Of a DNA stretch of 64,000 nucleotides, positions 1 to 8,084 are shown in pieces (position 1 is the stretch's first letter; each line of letters opens with the position of its first letter). The notes under the pieces were generated by a model. It had not been told where the DNA came from. It was given only the letters and a program-made list of their open reading frames with translations, and did no database searches. The translations under genes were made by a program, and so were the position numbers. Source of the DNA: an uncultured Burkholderiaceae bacterium (GTDB taxonomy: Bacteria > Pseudomonadota > Gammaproteobacteria > Burkholderiales > Burkholderiaceae_F); NCBI GenBank assembly GCA_944390675.1, contig CALXQR010000009.1, forward strand, positions 1-64,000, read 5' to 3'.

Positions 1-28
1 AGCTCGTTTCGAGCTGACGAGTTTGAGA

Positions 29-56
29 ATTATAAGACTCAAATTCGTCTTGTCAA
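29..56 (-). promoter_or_regulatory. Tandem promoter P1 (leftward, closest to window edge)
   Basis: On the minus strand a perfect TTGACA (51-56 on the plus strand as tgtcaa) is followed by a 16-nt spacer and a perfect TATAAT (29-34). An A+T-rich UP-like tract (about 60-95) precedes it. A small palindrome (AGCTCG-TTT-CGAGCT, 1-15) would lie in the transcript. The promoter fires out of the window; no downstream gene is visible. It is the third member of an evenly spaced array, as is common in front of rRNA operons. Confidence 0.75.
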
Positions 57-129
57 GCGCTTTCGAAAATATTTTTTTATTCTCTTTTTTCGCTTGACTG
101 CTTGTGCGTTCGCTCAAGCAGGGTGTGGA

Positions 130-158
130 ATCTTACGCTGAGGTTTTTCCACTGTCAA
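130..158 (-). promoter_or_regulatory. Tandem promoter P2 (leftward)
   Basis: The minus strand reads TTGACA (153-158), a 17-nt spacer and TAAGAT (130-135), then a C-rich stretch TCCACACCC like a stringent-response discriminator. An A+T-rich UP-like segment lies just upstream (about 163-180). Between P2 and P1 a hairpin with arms CTGCTTG/CAAGCAG is visible (about 98-121). Confidence 0.7.
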
Positions 159-228
159 GGCTCTTGAAGAAATATTTTTCAGACCACAAGATCTGGATTT
201 TTATTTCCGCAAAAGCAACGGATTGCGC

Positions 229-256
229 ATTTTAACCCGCTTTCAACACTTGTCAA
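229..256 (-). promoter_or_regulatory. Tandem promoter P3 (leftward, farthest upstream)
   Basis: The minus strand reads TTGACA (251-256), a 16-nt spacer and TAAAAT (229-234), then GCGCAATCC, a G+C-rich discriminator. An A+T-rich tract (about 262-285) lies upstream. The -10 hexamers of P3, P2 and P1 start at 229, 130 and 29, a spacing of 99 and 101 bp. The etfA terminator lies immediately upstream, so the array starts a new transcription unit. Confidence 0.7.
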
Positions 257-295
257 GTCTTTTCTGAAAATATACTTTTGAGGTTATCCAACCAT

Positions 296-320
296 AAAAA
301 CTCGGGGGCTTGCGCCCCCG
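296..320 (-). terminator. Rho-independent terminator of etfBA
   Basis: The perfect 7-bp stem CGGGGGC/GCCCCCG (303-309 with 314-320) with a 4-nt loop is followed on the minus strand by AGTTTTTA. It lies 27 bp beyond the etfA stop codon and separates etfBA from the leftward promoter array. Confidence 0.85.
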
Positions 321-346
321 TGTCATTTCGGATGATTTTTCGCCGA

Positions 347-1276
347 TTAATTCAGCTCTTTGAGTAAAGCATCAATACCGGCCTTTGCATCCATCACCAA
401 CCCATAATCGGCAACCTCAAAAATCGGTGCTTCCGGATCATTGTTGATGGCTACAACAACCTTAGCATCTTTGATGCCGGCGATATGCTGCATGGCGCCC
501 GAAATACCGATCGCGATGTAGAGATCCGGCGCAATGATTTTGCCGGTTTGACCTACCTGCCAATCATTGGGGCACAATCCCATATCAACAACCGCACGTG
601 TTGCGCCAATCGCCGCACCCAAGCGGTCAGCCAATTGAGCAAGTTTTTTAAAACCTTCTTCGTCTTCAAGACCTCGGCCGCCAGCGACAACAATGCGCGC
701 GCTTTGTAAAGCAGGACGATCGGTTTTCACCGCTTCAAAACTTACTTTGCGGGTCTTCATGGTTTCAGGCATGCCCTGATACATCACGACCTCAGCCGAT
801 CCTGTTTTTTCACACGGATCAAATGCCGTCGCACGAACACTTGCAACCACAACGGGTTCTGCGTCTTTGAGCGTGACATCAATGCTGCCTGCAAAAATCG
901 GACGCACAAACGTATGCGCATCCACCACCGCCGTCACATCGGACAAAGGCGCCACATCAAGCAAAGCGGCCACTCGCGGCATGACGCTTTTGCCGATGGA
1001 ACTCGCTTCAAAAAACACATGACTGTAGCCATGCTCTTTCACAAGCGCCACCACCGCTTTGGAAAGCGATTCCGACAGAATATTTTCACCGCTGTCGGGA
1101 TTGACAAAAACTTTCTCAACGCCGGCAAAAGTTTTTGCCTCGTCGCAAGCCGCCTGAGCCTGCCCCAAAAGGAACATGTCGGCAACGCCCGCAGCTTTCA
1201 CAGCGGCATTCACAAGCGATGCGGCTGTCTGTTTGATACCGTTGGCGTTAACTTCACCAATCACTAAAGCTCGCAT
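347..1276 (-). CDS. etfA: Electron transfer flavoprotein subunit alpha
   Basis: This 309-residue protein has the normal length for EtfA. It forms a cytoplasmic FAD heterodimer with EtfB and passes electrons from flavin dehydrogenases (typically acyl-CoA dehydrogenases) to an ETF:quinone oxidoreductase. The N-terminal half is the Rossmann-like ETF domain. The C-terminal FAD-binding segment is well conserved, with GQTGKIIAPDLYIAIGISGA at about residues 242-261 and the NNDPEAPIFEVADYG region near the end. It lies 12 bp downstream of etfB in one operon and ends at a strong terminator. No acyl-CoA dehydrogenase or ETF dehydrogenase gene is nearby, so the electron donor cannot be read from context. 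Confidence 0.96.
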   Translation of the reverse strand: MRALVIGEVNANGIKQTAASLVNAAVKAAGVADMFLLGQAQAACDEAKTFAGVEKVFVNPDSGENILSESLSKAVVALVKEHGYSHVFFEASSIGKSVMPRVAALLDVAPLSDVTAVVDAHTFVRPIFAGSIDVTLKDAEPVVVASVRATAFDPCEKTGSAEVVMYQGMPETMKTRKVSFEAVKTDRPALQSARIVVAGGRGLEDEEGFKKLAQLADRLGAAIGATRAVVDMGLCPNDWQVGQTGKIIAPDLYIAIGISGAMQHIAGIKDAKVVVAINNDPEAPIFEVADYGLVMDAKAGIDALLKELN

Positions 1277-1288
1277 TGACTTCTCCTC

Positions 1289-2038
1289 TTAGAGCACCTT
1301 GGCTTCCGTCTGAAGCTTATTGAGCAATTCAGAGACGGAACTCAAAATCTGACCATTCTTTTCTTTTTTCGGCATCGCGTAGCTGATCGGATGCAGGCGC
1401 GGCTCGAGATCTACTCCCAAAGCAGCCGCTTCAATCGTCTCTACGGGTTTCTTCTTTGCTTTCATCATGTTGGGCAGCGTCACATAGCGCGGCTCAGCCA
1501 AACGAAGATCCGCTGTCACCACTGCCGGCAGCTTCACCGCCACCGTCTGCACGCCGCCGTCGACTTCACGGGTCACCATCGCTTCGCTGCCGCCAGCAAT
1601 TTCAAGCTTGGAGGCAAAGCTCGCCTGGGGAATGTCGCACATCGTCGCCAACATCTGACCGACTTGATTGGCGTCATTGTCAATCGCCTGCTTACCGACG
1701 ATCACCAAATCCGGCGTTTCCTTTTCCACGATTTTCTGCAAAATCTTGGCTACCTGAAGCGGCTGAATCAAAGCGTCGCTCAAAACGTGAATACCACGAT
1801 CGGCACCCATCGCCATTGCCACACGAAGCGTATCCAAACTCTTTTGTCCGCCAATCGTTACAGCGACCACTTCGTCAGCAACACCTTTTTCCTTAAGCTG
1901 AACCGCGCATTCGGTGGCGATTTCATCAAAAGGATTAATCGACATCTTCACCGAATCAGTATCCGGCTTACCCTCTTCGTTTAAACGCACTTTCACGTTG
2001 TAATCAACAACACGTTTAACTGCTACCAAGACTTTCAT
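1289..2038 (-). CDS. etfB: Electron transfer flavoprotein subunit beta
   Basis: This 249-residue protein begins with the family signature MKVLVAVKRVVDYNVKV and has the INPFDEIATECAVQL and VIVGKQAIDNDANQVGQML segments that line the AMP site of EtfB. It pairs with EtfA, encoded directly downstream. The start is supported by an AAGGA motif about 10 nt upstream and by the canonical N terminus. A TATAAT box lies at 2095-2100, overlapping the end of dusA, so the two genes probably form their own operon with a separate promoter. Confidence 0.96.
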   Translation of the reverse strand: MKVLVAVKRVVDYNVKVRLNEEGKPDTDSVKMSINPFDEIATECAVQLKEKGVADEVVAVTIGGQKSLDTLRVAMAMGADRGIHVLSDALIQPLQVAKILQKIVEKETPDLVIVGKQAIDNDANQVGQMLATMCDIPQASFASKLEIAGGSEAMVTREVDGGVQTVAVKLPAVVTADLRLAEPRYVTLPNMMKAKKKPVETIEAAALGVDLEPRLHPISYAMPKKEKNGQILSSVSELLNKLQTEAKVL

Positions 2039-2094
2039 AAAAACTCATTCCTTCGCCTGCCGGAGAGCAAGCTAAGATTATTTCAGACTGGCTC

Positions 2095-2124
2095 ATTATA
2101 TCGAGCCAAAATTAGAATTCGTCA
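2095..2124 (-). promoter_or_regulatory. Putative promoter of etfBA
   Basis: The minus strand shows TGACGA (2119-2124), an 18-nt spacer and a perfect TATAAT (2095-2100), about 57 bp before the etfB start. The -10 box sits in the loop of a small GGCTC/GAGCC hairpin. The -35 match is weak. Confidence 0.4.
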
Positions 2125-3131
2125 TCATCACGCCGATCATCGGTCAACCGTTCAGTCCAACCGGCGCTCGCATAGGCCGCCTTGAGAATGTCCGTACCGG
2201 TTTCTGCAAAAGCCGCCGGATCCGAAAGTGTTCTTCTGTAAAACCGAGCGCCCGCCAATCCTTGAAGCAGCCCAATCATTGCTTTGGCTGTCGCCCGAGG
2301 AACATGACTGTCTTTTGGCGTTTCGCGCTCCAGATACTGCGTCATGATTTCTATTAATTCTTCACGAGTGGCAACCGGATGCATGTCACCAAAAAGTCTT
2401 GCATCCACATCGCTTAAAATCCATGGCGTTTTGTACGCCGCGCGTCCTACCATCACGCCGTCCACTTTCTCGAGCATCTGCTCGGCCAATTCCAGCGTGT
2501 CGATTTGACCGTTAATCACAATGGTGGCTTGCGGGAAATCTTTTTTAAGCGCAAAAGCTAGCTCACGTTTCAAAGGAGGCACTTCGCGATTTTCTTTTGG
2601 GCTTAAACCTTTTAACCAAGCGTTTCTCGTGTGAACAATAAAAGTTCTGACACCGGCCTCAAAAAGTGTTCCGACAAAATCACGGACAAAGCCATAGTCT
2701 TCGATCTTATCAATACCAATTCGGTGCTTGACCGTCACATCGATATCCACGGCATCCAGCATCGCTTTGCAGCAATCGGCCACTAAAGTCGGCTCAGCCA
2801 TTAAGCAAGCGCCAAATGAGCCGCGCTGCACCCGTTCACTCGGGCAGCCGCAATTCAGATTAACCTCATCGTAGCCCCAGTCTTGGGCAATTTTTGCACA
2901 TGTCGCAAGATCCTTCGGATCGCTGCCGCCTAACTGCAAAGCCACGGGATGCTCTTCTTTATTGAAATCAAGATGGCGAGCTTTATCACCGAAAATGATC
3001 GCACCCGTTGTCACCATTTCCGTATAGAGCCTCGCATGGTGTGAGAGCTGCCGATGGAAATAACGGCAGTGCCGATCCGTCCAGTCCAGCATCGGTGCCA
3101 CACAAAAGCGCCAAGGATTGTATTGAGTCAT
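2112..3131 (-). CDS. dusA: tRNA-dihydrouridine(20/20a) synthase DusA
   Basis: This is an FMN-dependent TIM-barrel enzyme reducing uridines 20/20a in the tRNA D-loop with NADPH. The sequence has the FMN-site segment APMLDWTDRHCRYF near the N terminus, the catalytic cysteine in NLNCGCPSERVQ, KHRIGID, and the DusA-type HTRNAWLKGLSPKENRE. I chose the ATG at 3131 (339 aa, MTQYNPWRF). The frame is open further upstream to 3188, but that extension would translate the terminator hairpin of the preceding sigma gene and resembles no Dus protein. The gene follows the second rpoD-type gene and probably depends on readthrough or its own promoter. Confidence 0.95.
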   Translation of the reverse strand: MTQYNPWRFCVAPMLDWTDRHCRYFHRQLSHHARLYTEMVTTGAIIFGDKARHLDFNKEEHPVALQLGGSDPKDLATCAKIAQDWGYDEVNLNCGCPSERVQRGSFGACLMAEPTLVADCCKAMLDAVDIDVTVKHRIGIDKIEDYGFVRDFVGTLFEAGVRTFIVHTRNAWLKGLSPKENREVPPLKRELAFALKKDFPQATIVINGQIDTLELAEQMLEKVDGVMVGRAAYKTPWILSDVDARLFGDMHPVATREELIEIMTQYLERETPKDSHVPRATAKAMIGLLQGLAGARFYRRTLSDPAAFAETGTDILKAAYASAGWTERLTDDRRDDDEF

Positions 3132-3138
3132 GATTTCG

Positions 3139-3173
3139 AAAAAGGCCACTCTCATCTTGCGACAGGAGTGGCC
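3139..3173 (-). terminator. Terminator of the downstream rpoD-type gene
   Basis: The perfect 8-bp stem GGCCACTC/GAGTGGCC (3144-3151 with 3166-3173) is followed on the minus strand by TTTTTCG. It lies 21 bp after the stop codon of the second sigma gene and 12 bp before the dusA start, so it also forms part of the dusA leader. Confidence 0.8.
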
Positions 3174-3194
3174 CGGCAGTAAGTTCAAAAAGAA

Positions 3195-5366
3195 TTAACG
3201 GTTTTGCACAAAGTCACGCAGTCTTTCAGCGAAGTCCGGGCTGCGAAGCTTACGGATCGCCGCGCTTTCAATTTGGCGAACACGTTCACGGGTAAGACCC
3301 ATCGAACGGCCCACTTCTTCGAGCGTATGGTCATGGCTTGTGCCAATGCCGTAGCGAAGACGAAGCACCGTCGCTTCACGATCGGTCAAGCGATCCAGCG
3401 ACTTCTTGATTTCCTCTTCCATCGCCGTCACCATAAAGCGGCGCTGCGGATCCTGATCTTCGTCACCGCGGACAAAGTCAAGCTTGGTGGCATCTTCATC
3501 GTCACCGATCGGTGCGTCAATCGATTCCACTCCGCGCATGGCTTGGATAAGCAGCTGCACCTTCGGTAACGGCACGCCGGACAATTCGGCCAATTCGTTA
3601 TCCGAGGGCTGCTTGCCGTGCTCTTGCAGATATTTCTGCTTGATGCGGCGAATCTTGTTGTAAGACTCGGTCATGTGAACCGGAATACGAATCGTGTTGC
3701 CGTAGTCAGCCACGGCACGCGTGACCGCTTGACGGACCCACCACGTCGCATAGGTGGAGAACTTGTAGCCGCGGCGGTATTCAAACTTATCTACCGCCTT
3801 CATCAAGCCCAAGTTGCCTTCCTGAATCAAGTCAGGCATCGCCAAACCACGATTGACATAACCCTTGGCAATGGAAATCACCAAACGAAGGTTGGCTTCG
3901 ATCATCTTAGCCTTTGCCTTCGACAGGCTTGCCTGAGCAACCGTCATGCTGCGGTGAAGATCACGCTGCTCAGCAATAGGCAAGCTCGCGTCATCTTGCA
4001 AACCAATCAAACGGGCCTGAAGTTCTTCGAAAACACCGCGCTGATTTTCCAAAGCCTGAGACCAGGATTCGTTGGCAGCCACTTCATCGTTGAGCCATTG
4101 ACGATCACAGCACCGTTCGTTAAAGCCCTTAACGAAACGTTCTTGCGGCATGTGAGCCTTATTGACCATCACGTCACGCATCGCATACATCGTATCGGTG
4201 ACCTTTGCCATGTGATCGGCCAAGATGTCGGCCAAGTGCGTCACGGTCTTCACAGAGAAACGAACGATGGAAAGCTCATCGGCAATGTTCTGACGGGCGC
4301 GTTCAAATTCTTTTCTCTTTGCGGCATCGCCGAAATTTTGGCGCATCTTTTCGAGATAGCCGCTCAAGCGATCAAACATTTCAAGCGCGCGCTCTTTCAT
4401 TTCATTGAGCTGCTCAACCGTCATAGCGGCCGCGCCGATATCGGTGTTCAAATCACCGCTGTCGTCTTGAATTTCTTCGCCGGCCACATCGGTAAAGCCG
4501 TCAATGACGTTATCAATCGTTTCCGTACCTTCGCGGACCTTTTGAGCCAAATTCAAAAGCTCTTGAATGGAAAGCGGCGACATTAGCACCACTTGAACCA
4601 AACGGGCGCGATGCTGTTCGATGCTCTTGGCGACTTCAATTTCACCTTCACGGGTCAAAAGCTTGTGGCTGCCGACACCGCGCAAATAGGCTCTTAACGG
4701 ATCCTTCGATAAGCCTGCGCTTTCTTCGGGCGTCAAAATCGTGGCCGCATCTTCTTCATCGATGTCGTCATCGACCGTTGCCTGCTGTTCAGCAAGCATC
4801 GCCACCGTGTCTTCATCGGGCGTATGGTCAAAAACCTGAACGCCGAAGCGAGCCAAACCTAATGTAATTTCGGCAAGCGCGTCTTCAGAACGAAGCGCAC
4901 TTTCAGGCAGCAAGTCGTTGATTTCGGCAATCGTCACCCAACCGCGGGAACGACCGAAACGCACCAACTGGCGATAACCGTTTTCAGCACCCTCTTCGTG
5001 CTCATCGGATTGCGCCGGCTCAATAAACAGATCGTTTTTGCGACGAGAACTCTTTCGGCCTTCAGGCTTGACGGCGCTTTCAAAATCATCGTCATCAAAG
5101 CCATCCTCGGAGAACTCTTCGGCTTCTTCAATTTCTTGTTCGAGCTCTTCTTCGTTGAGCTCCTCTTGGGCATACTCCTCGCCTTCATCTTCCAGCGACA
5201 AAGTGCCCTTGAGTTTCAAATTCAACTTGTCTTTCGAATGCAACCATGCACTAAGAGCCTCATCATCGAGAAACTCTTTTTCCAAATCATCTTTGATAAC
5301 CTTCATCGTTTTTGCAGACGACTTGGCTTTTTTTGCTGCTACTTTTTTGACAGTCGTTTTGGTCAT
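3195..5366 (-). CDS. rpoD: Second RpoD-type primary sigma factor (diverged paralogue)
   Basis: This is a 723-residue group 1-like sigma-70. A Lys-rich N terminus and a very acidic stretch (about residues 55-95) lead into a region 1.1-like segment (about 125-185). Then come region 1.2 ([20 protein letters not shown]), the non-conserved region, region 2 ([18 protein letters not shown] ... [19 protein letters not shown], about 485-555), region 3 and a region 4.2 helix-turn-helix with TRERVRQIE. It is clearly less canonical than the copy upstream: AMPDLIQ replaces QFLDLIQ, the region 3.2 finger reads [10 protein letters not shown] instead of DDEDSHL-DFIED, and the tail lacks KLRHPSR. It uses the ATG at 5366; an upstream TTG is unlikely. 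It is read in the same direction as rpsU-yqeY-dnaG-rpoD but is separated from it by a terminator and about 460 bp. Confidence 0.9.
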   Translation of the reverse strand: MTKTTVKKVAAKKAKSSAKTMKVIKDDLEKEFLDDEALSAWLHSKDKLNLKLKGTLSLEDEGEEYAQEELNEEELEQEIEEAEEFSEDGFDDDDFESAVKPEGRKSSRRKNDLFIEPAQSDEHEEGAENGYRQLVRFGRSRGWVTIAEINDLLPESALRSEDALAEITLGLARFGVQVFDHTPDEDTVAMLAEQQATVDDDIDEEDAATILTPEESAGLSKDPLRAYLRGVGSHKLLTREGEIEVAKSIEQHRARLVQVVLMSPLSIQELLNLAQKVREGTETIDNVIDGFTDVAGEEIQDDSGDLNTDIGAAAMTVEQLNEMKERALEMFDRLSGYLEKMRQNFGDAAKRKEFERARQNIADELSIVRFSVKTVTHLADILADHMAKVTDTMYAMRDVMVNKAHMPQERFVKGFNERCCDRQWLNDEVAANESWSQALENQRGVFEELQARLIGLQDDASLPIAEQRDLHRSMTVAQASLSKAKAKMIEANLRLVISIAKGYVNRGLAMPDLIQEGNLGLMKAVDKFEYRRGYKFSTYATWWVRQAVTRAVADYGNTIRIPVHMTESYNKIRRIKQKYLQEHGKQPSDNELAELSGVPLPKVQLLIQAMRGVESIDAPIGDDEDATKLDFVRGDEDQDPQRRFMVTAMEEEIKKSLDRLTDREATVLRLRYGIGTSHDHTLEEVGRSMGLTRERVRQIESAAIRKLRSPDFAERLRDFVQNR

Positions 5367-5378
5367 AATCACGCACAA

Positions 5379-5827
5379 TTGTTCAGTAATACCGCCAATC
5401 GGACAAACTCAATGCTTACGGATAGAAAAAGACAAAAACAAACGCGAAGTTTTCAATTGGGACAACAGCCCCTAAGCCGCGCCAGCCAATATCGTGCGCG
5501 CATAAAAATAAACTTCAGAATTTCGCGTTCTTAGCCTTTGACCCACGCAAGAGAGTTTTCTCCAACCAGCCGAATTCGCCCTTTTTCGGACAAATTCCAA
5601 CCCAGTTGCATGCATCGTCGAAAAAGCATCGGACTTGCCCGACCTGATTTTCAACGAAGCCCACAAGTTATAATAGGCAGTCGGTTAATGGGGCTAAGAT
5701 ACAGAGACAGATTGAGCTCGTCGTTCGACGAAGGGGCCACCACACCACTGCAAAATTATTAAGATACACTAGAATAAAAAAGCCTGTGCAATTATTTACA
5801 CAGGCTTTTTTGGTTATTTGATATAAA
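5379..5827. other. Intergenic region between the two sigma genes
   Basis: About 450 bp without a convincing gene. It holds the strong bidirectional terminator of the upstream sigma gene (5776-5811) and must hold the promoter of the downstream one, for which I see no good TTGACA/TATAAT pair on the minus strand. On the plus strand a perfect TATAAT (5669-5674) with a poor -35 lies about 100 bp before the terminator, which could define a short non-coding RNA. A small TCGTC/GACGA hairpin lies at 5718-5731. The one plus-strand reading frame here (5538-5762) has no start signal or recognisable protein. Confidence 0.5.
5776..5811 (-). terminator. Bidirectional terminator after the canonical rpoD
   Basis: The perfect 13-bp stem AAAAAAGCCTGTG/CACAGGCTTTTTT (5776-5788 with 5799-5811) has a 10-nt loop and U-tracts in both directions. 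It lies 16 bp beyond the stop codon of the canonical rpoD, so the second sigma gene is largely insulated from the macromolecular-synthesis operon. Confidence 0.9.
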
Positions 5828-7876
5828 TCAAAATTCCTTTGTGCCGTTATCCAAGAAGCCGCGAAGCTTATTGGCTCGACTCGGATGACGCAATTTCCTC
5901 AGAGCCTTTGCCTCAATTTGGCGAATGCGCTCACGGGTCACAACAAACTGCCGGCCCAACTCTTCGAGCGTGTGCTCGGTATTGGTGTCAATGCCATACC
6001 GAAGCATCAGCACCTTTGCTTCTCTCGGCGACAAAGAGGCCAAAACCTCATGGACCACTTCTTTCAGATTATCGGCCTCAGCTTTTTGCAGCGGACTTTC
6101 GGTCGCTTTATCTTCAATGAAGTCCACAAGATGAGAATCTTCCTCGTCACCTACCGGTGAATCGATGGAAATGGGTTCACGGCGAGCCCGCAAGATCGTT
6201 CTCACGCGCTGCTCTGACAATCCTACAACCTGAGCCAAATAGGCGCAGGTCGGCTCTCTGCCATACTCTTGTTGGTATTGACGGGAAATTCTCGTGATCT
6301 TATTAAGCGTCTCGACCATGTGCACCGGAATGCGGATCGTGCGCCCCTGATCGGCGAGCGCGCGCGTGATGGCCTGACGAATCCACCAAGTGGCATAGGT
6401 GGAAAATTTATACCCACGTCGATATTCAAACTTGTCCACCGCTTTCATTAAACCCAGATTGCCTTCCTGGATTAAATCCAAAAACTGCAGTCCGCGGTTT
6501 AAATAATGCTTGGCAATGGAAATCACCAAACGCAAATTCGCATTGATCATTTCCTGTTTGGCCTCGTGCACGTTTTTTTCCGCTTCGCACATCTTGGCGT
6601 AGAGCTCGCGCATGCGAGAGGCAGGCAAACGCACTTCGCTTACCAACTGCGCATAGTTTTTCTGCACTTGAAGGATGGATTCGAAATTTTTCTCAAGAGC
6701 AAGCGAGTAAGGCTTTGACTTTTTAAGTAATGCTCTCAGAGAAGCTTCAGAGAAATTATCCTCACGGAAAAGTCTCGTGAATTCAGACTTCGGCATCTCC
6801 ACCACATCGACAAGCAGGCGTTTTGCATCTTGCTCTACGCGTTTGAAAACTTCAGCCTTGTCATGAAGCAAATCCGACAATGTGCGTACGGTGGAGGCCG
6901 TAAAGCGGACCCGCATGAGCTGCTCTTTGACTGCAAATTCCAACTGTTTGTACTCGTCACTGTCAACGGCAAGCGTCTGCATGCACTCGTAGTAGCCCTT
7001 GCAGGTATCTAAAATCTCAAGGGTTGTGTCTTTGAGCGCCTGAAGCTGCTCACTGCTCATTGCCGAGGCGCCGATAGCGACTTCCTGCACGTCGTCATCA
7101 TCCTCTTCGTCATACTCCGGCATTTCATCTTCGGACTGTGACTCGCAAAGCTTATCCTGATCGGTGACGCCGTCAACAATTGCTTCCACGCTCACTTCAT
7201 CTGCGCGCAACGTCTCGGCCATATCAATAAGAGCACCCAACGCAGAGGGACTTTCCGCAATGGCTTCCATCATTTCCTGGAACCCATCTTCAACGCGCCT
7301 TGAAATCGAAATTTCTTCCTCACGCGTCAGAAGCGGCACAGTTCCCATTTCACGCGTGTACATCGTCATGGGGTCCGAGGTTCTGGAAACATCGCTTTCG
7401 ACCAGCGACAAGACATCTTCGTCATCCTGATCGTCTTCTTCCTGTACTAAAGACAAGGGCGAGTCGTTGAGCAGAATTTCATCTTCAGCGGGCGGCTCAT
7501 CGAGCACCTGAATGCCGAGAAAGTGAAACGCGTGCTCAAGCTTGGCAATTGCCTCGTCTTCATCCTCAGCCTTTTCCGGCACCACTTCGGCCAGCTGACT
7601 GTACGTGACGTAACCGTCTTTTTTCGCCTGAACAATCAACGCGCGAAGCTTTTGGAGACGCAATTCGCTCGCGCCATCCTGATAAACCTTTTCCAGGGAC
7701 TTTTTCAGTCTCTGTTTTTTGCGGCTGTTGTTGCTCGCCTCAGGCATGGAACCCAATACCGGCGCTTTTACTTTAAGAGGCTGATCAAAAAGAATATTGA
7801 TAGTGGTCTCCGCCGAGCAGGCGGAATTGACTTGAAGAGATTCGCTTTTTGCCGTTTTTTTCTTACGGGTAGCCAT
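5828..7876 (-). CDS. rpoD: RNA polymerase primary sigma factor RpoD (canonical copy)
   Basis: This 682-residue sigma-70 has the full group 1 architecture. Region 1.1 lies at about residues 70-130 ([12 protein letters not shown]), then region 1.2 ([20 protein letters not shown]) and an acidic non-conserved region. Region 2 is [20 protein letters not shown] ... [20 protein letters not shown], followed by region 3 with the [14 protein letters not shown] finger. Region 4.2 is near-identical to the classical sequence ([17 protein letters not shown], then RHPSR). It directs housekeeping transcription and matches well-studied RpoD proteins better than the neighbouring paralogue. It sits in the classical place after dnaG. 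The 208-bp gap to dnaG holds a TATAAT and a leader hairpin, so it is probably also transcribed independently. It ends at a strong terminator. Confidence 0.95.
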   Translation of the reverse strand: MATRKKKTAKSESLQVNSACSAETTINILFDQPLKVKAPVLGSMPEASNNSRKKQRLKKSLEKVYQDGASELRLQKLRALIVQAKKDGYVTYSQLAEVVPEKAEDEDEAIAKLEHAFHFLGIQVLDEPPAEDEILLNDSPLSLVQEEDDQDDEDVLSLVESDVSRTSDPMTMYTREMGTVPLLTREEEISISRRVEDGFQEMMEAIAESPSALGALIDMAETLRADEVSVEAIVDGVTDQDKLCESQSEDEMPEYDEEDDDDVQEVAIGASAMSSEQLQALKDTTLEILDTCKGYYECMQTLAVDSDEYKQLEFAVKEQLMRVRFTASTVRTLSDLLHDKAEVFKRVEQDAKRLLVDVVEMPKSEFTRLFREDNFSEASLRALLKKSKPYSLALEKNFESILQVQKNYAQLVSEVRLPASRMRELYAKMCEAEKNVHEAKQEMINANLRLVISIAKHYLNRGLQFLDLIQEGNLGLMKAVDKFEYRRGYKFSTYATWWIRQAITRALADQGRTIRIPVHMVETLNKITRISRQYQQEYGREPTCAYLAQVVGLSEQRVRTILRARREPISIDSPVGDEEDSHLVDFIEDKATESPLQKAEADNLKEVVHEVLASLSPREAKVLMLRYGIDTNTEHTLEELGRQFVVTRERIRQIEAKALRKLRHPSRANKLRGFLDNGTKEF

Positions 7877-7943
7877 ACAAACACACTTTTCCTTTGCCTG
7901 AGAACATCTTCAGACAGGAAAAAAGAGCTAAGGGAGAATTCGC

Positions 7944-7975
7944 TTCACTTCTCCGATTTCCACAGGAGAAATGAA
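7944..7975 (-). promoter_or_regulatory. Leader hairpin and internal promoter region of rpoD
   Basis: Inverted repeat TTCACTTCTCC / GGAGAAATGAA (7944-7954 with 7965-7975), 10 of 11 positions paired, lies in the rpoD leader about 70 nt before the start codon. Upstream a TATAAT preceded by CCCCC (8027-8032) could be the -10 of an internal promoter; its -35 is poor. E. coli has an internal heat-shock promoter before rpoD, but I cannot match a sigma-32 -35 here. Confidence 0.4.
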
Positions 7976-8084
7976 TGTTCGCATTCGCTCATTGTTTTCC
8001 AACAACTCAACTGCAAACGATGGCTAATTATAGGGGGAGCAAAGGCTTTTTTGCTATAGAAAAATAGGCGTTTTCACCAAGAAC

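Noticed and set aside
1..290. Three repeated TGTCAAG...GAAAATAT units that look like a repeat or CRISPR-like array
   Set aside because: They resolve into the -35 and UP parts of three minus-strand promoters; units are about 100 bp apart, with no short identical repeats or spacers.
3132..3188. Longer N terminus for dusA
   Set aside because: It would translate the terminator hairpin and its U-tract; homologous Dus proteins begin near MTQYNPWRF.
5538..5762. Open reading frame in the gap between the sigma genes
   Set aside because: No ribosome site, no recognisable composition or motif, and it runs through a hairpin and promoter-like sequence.
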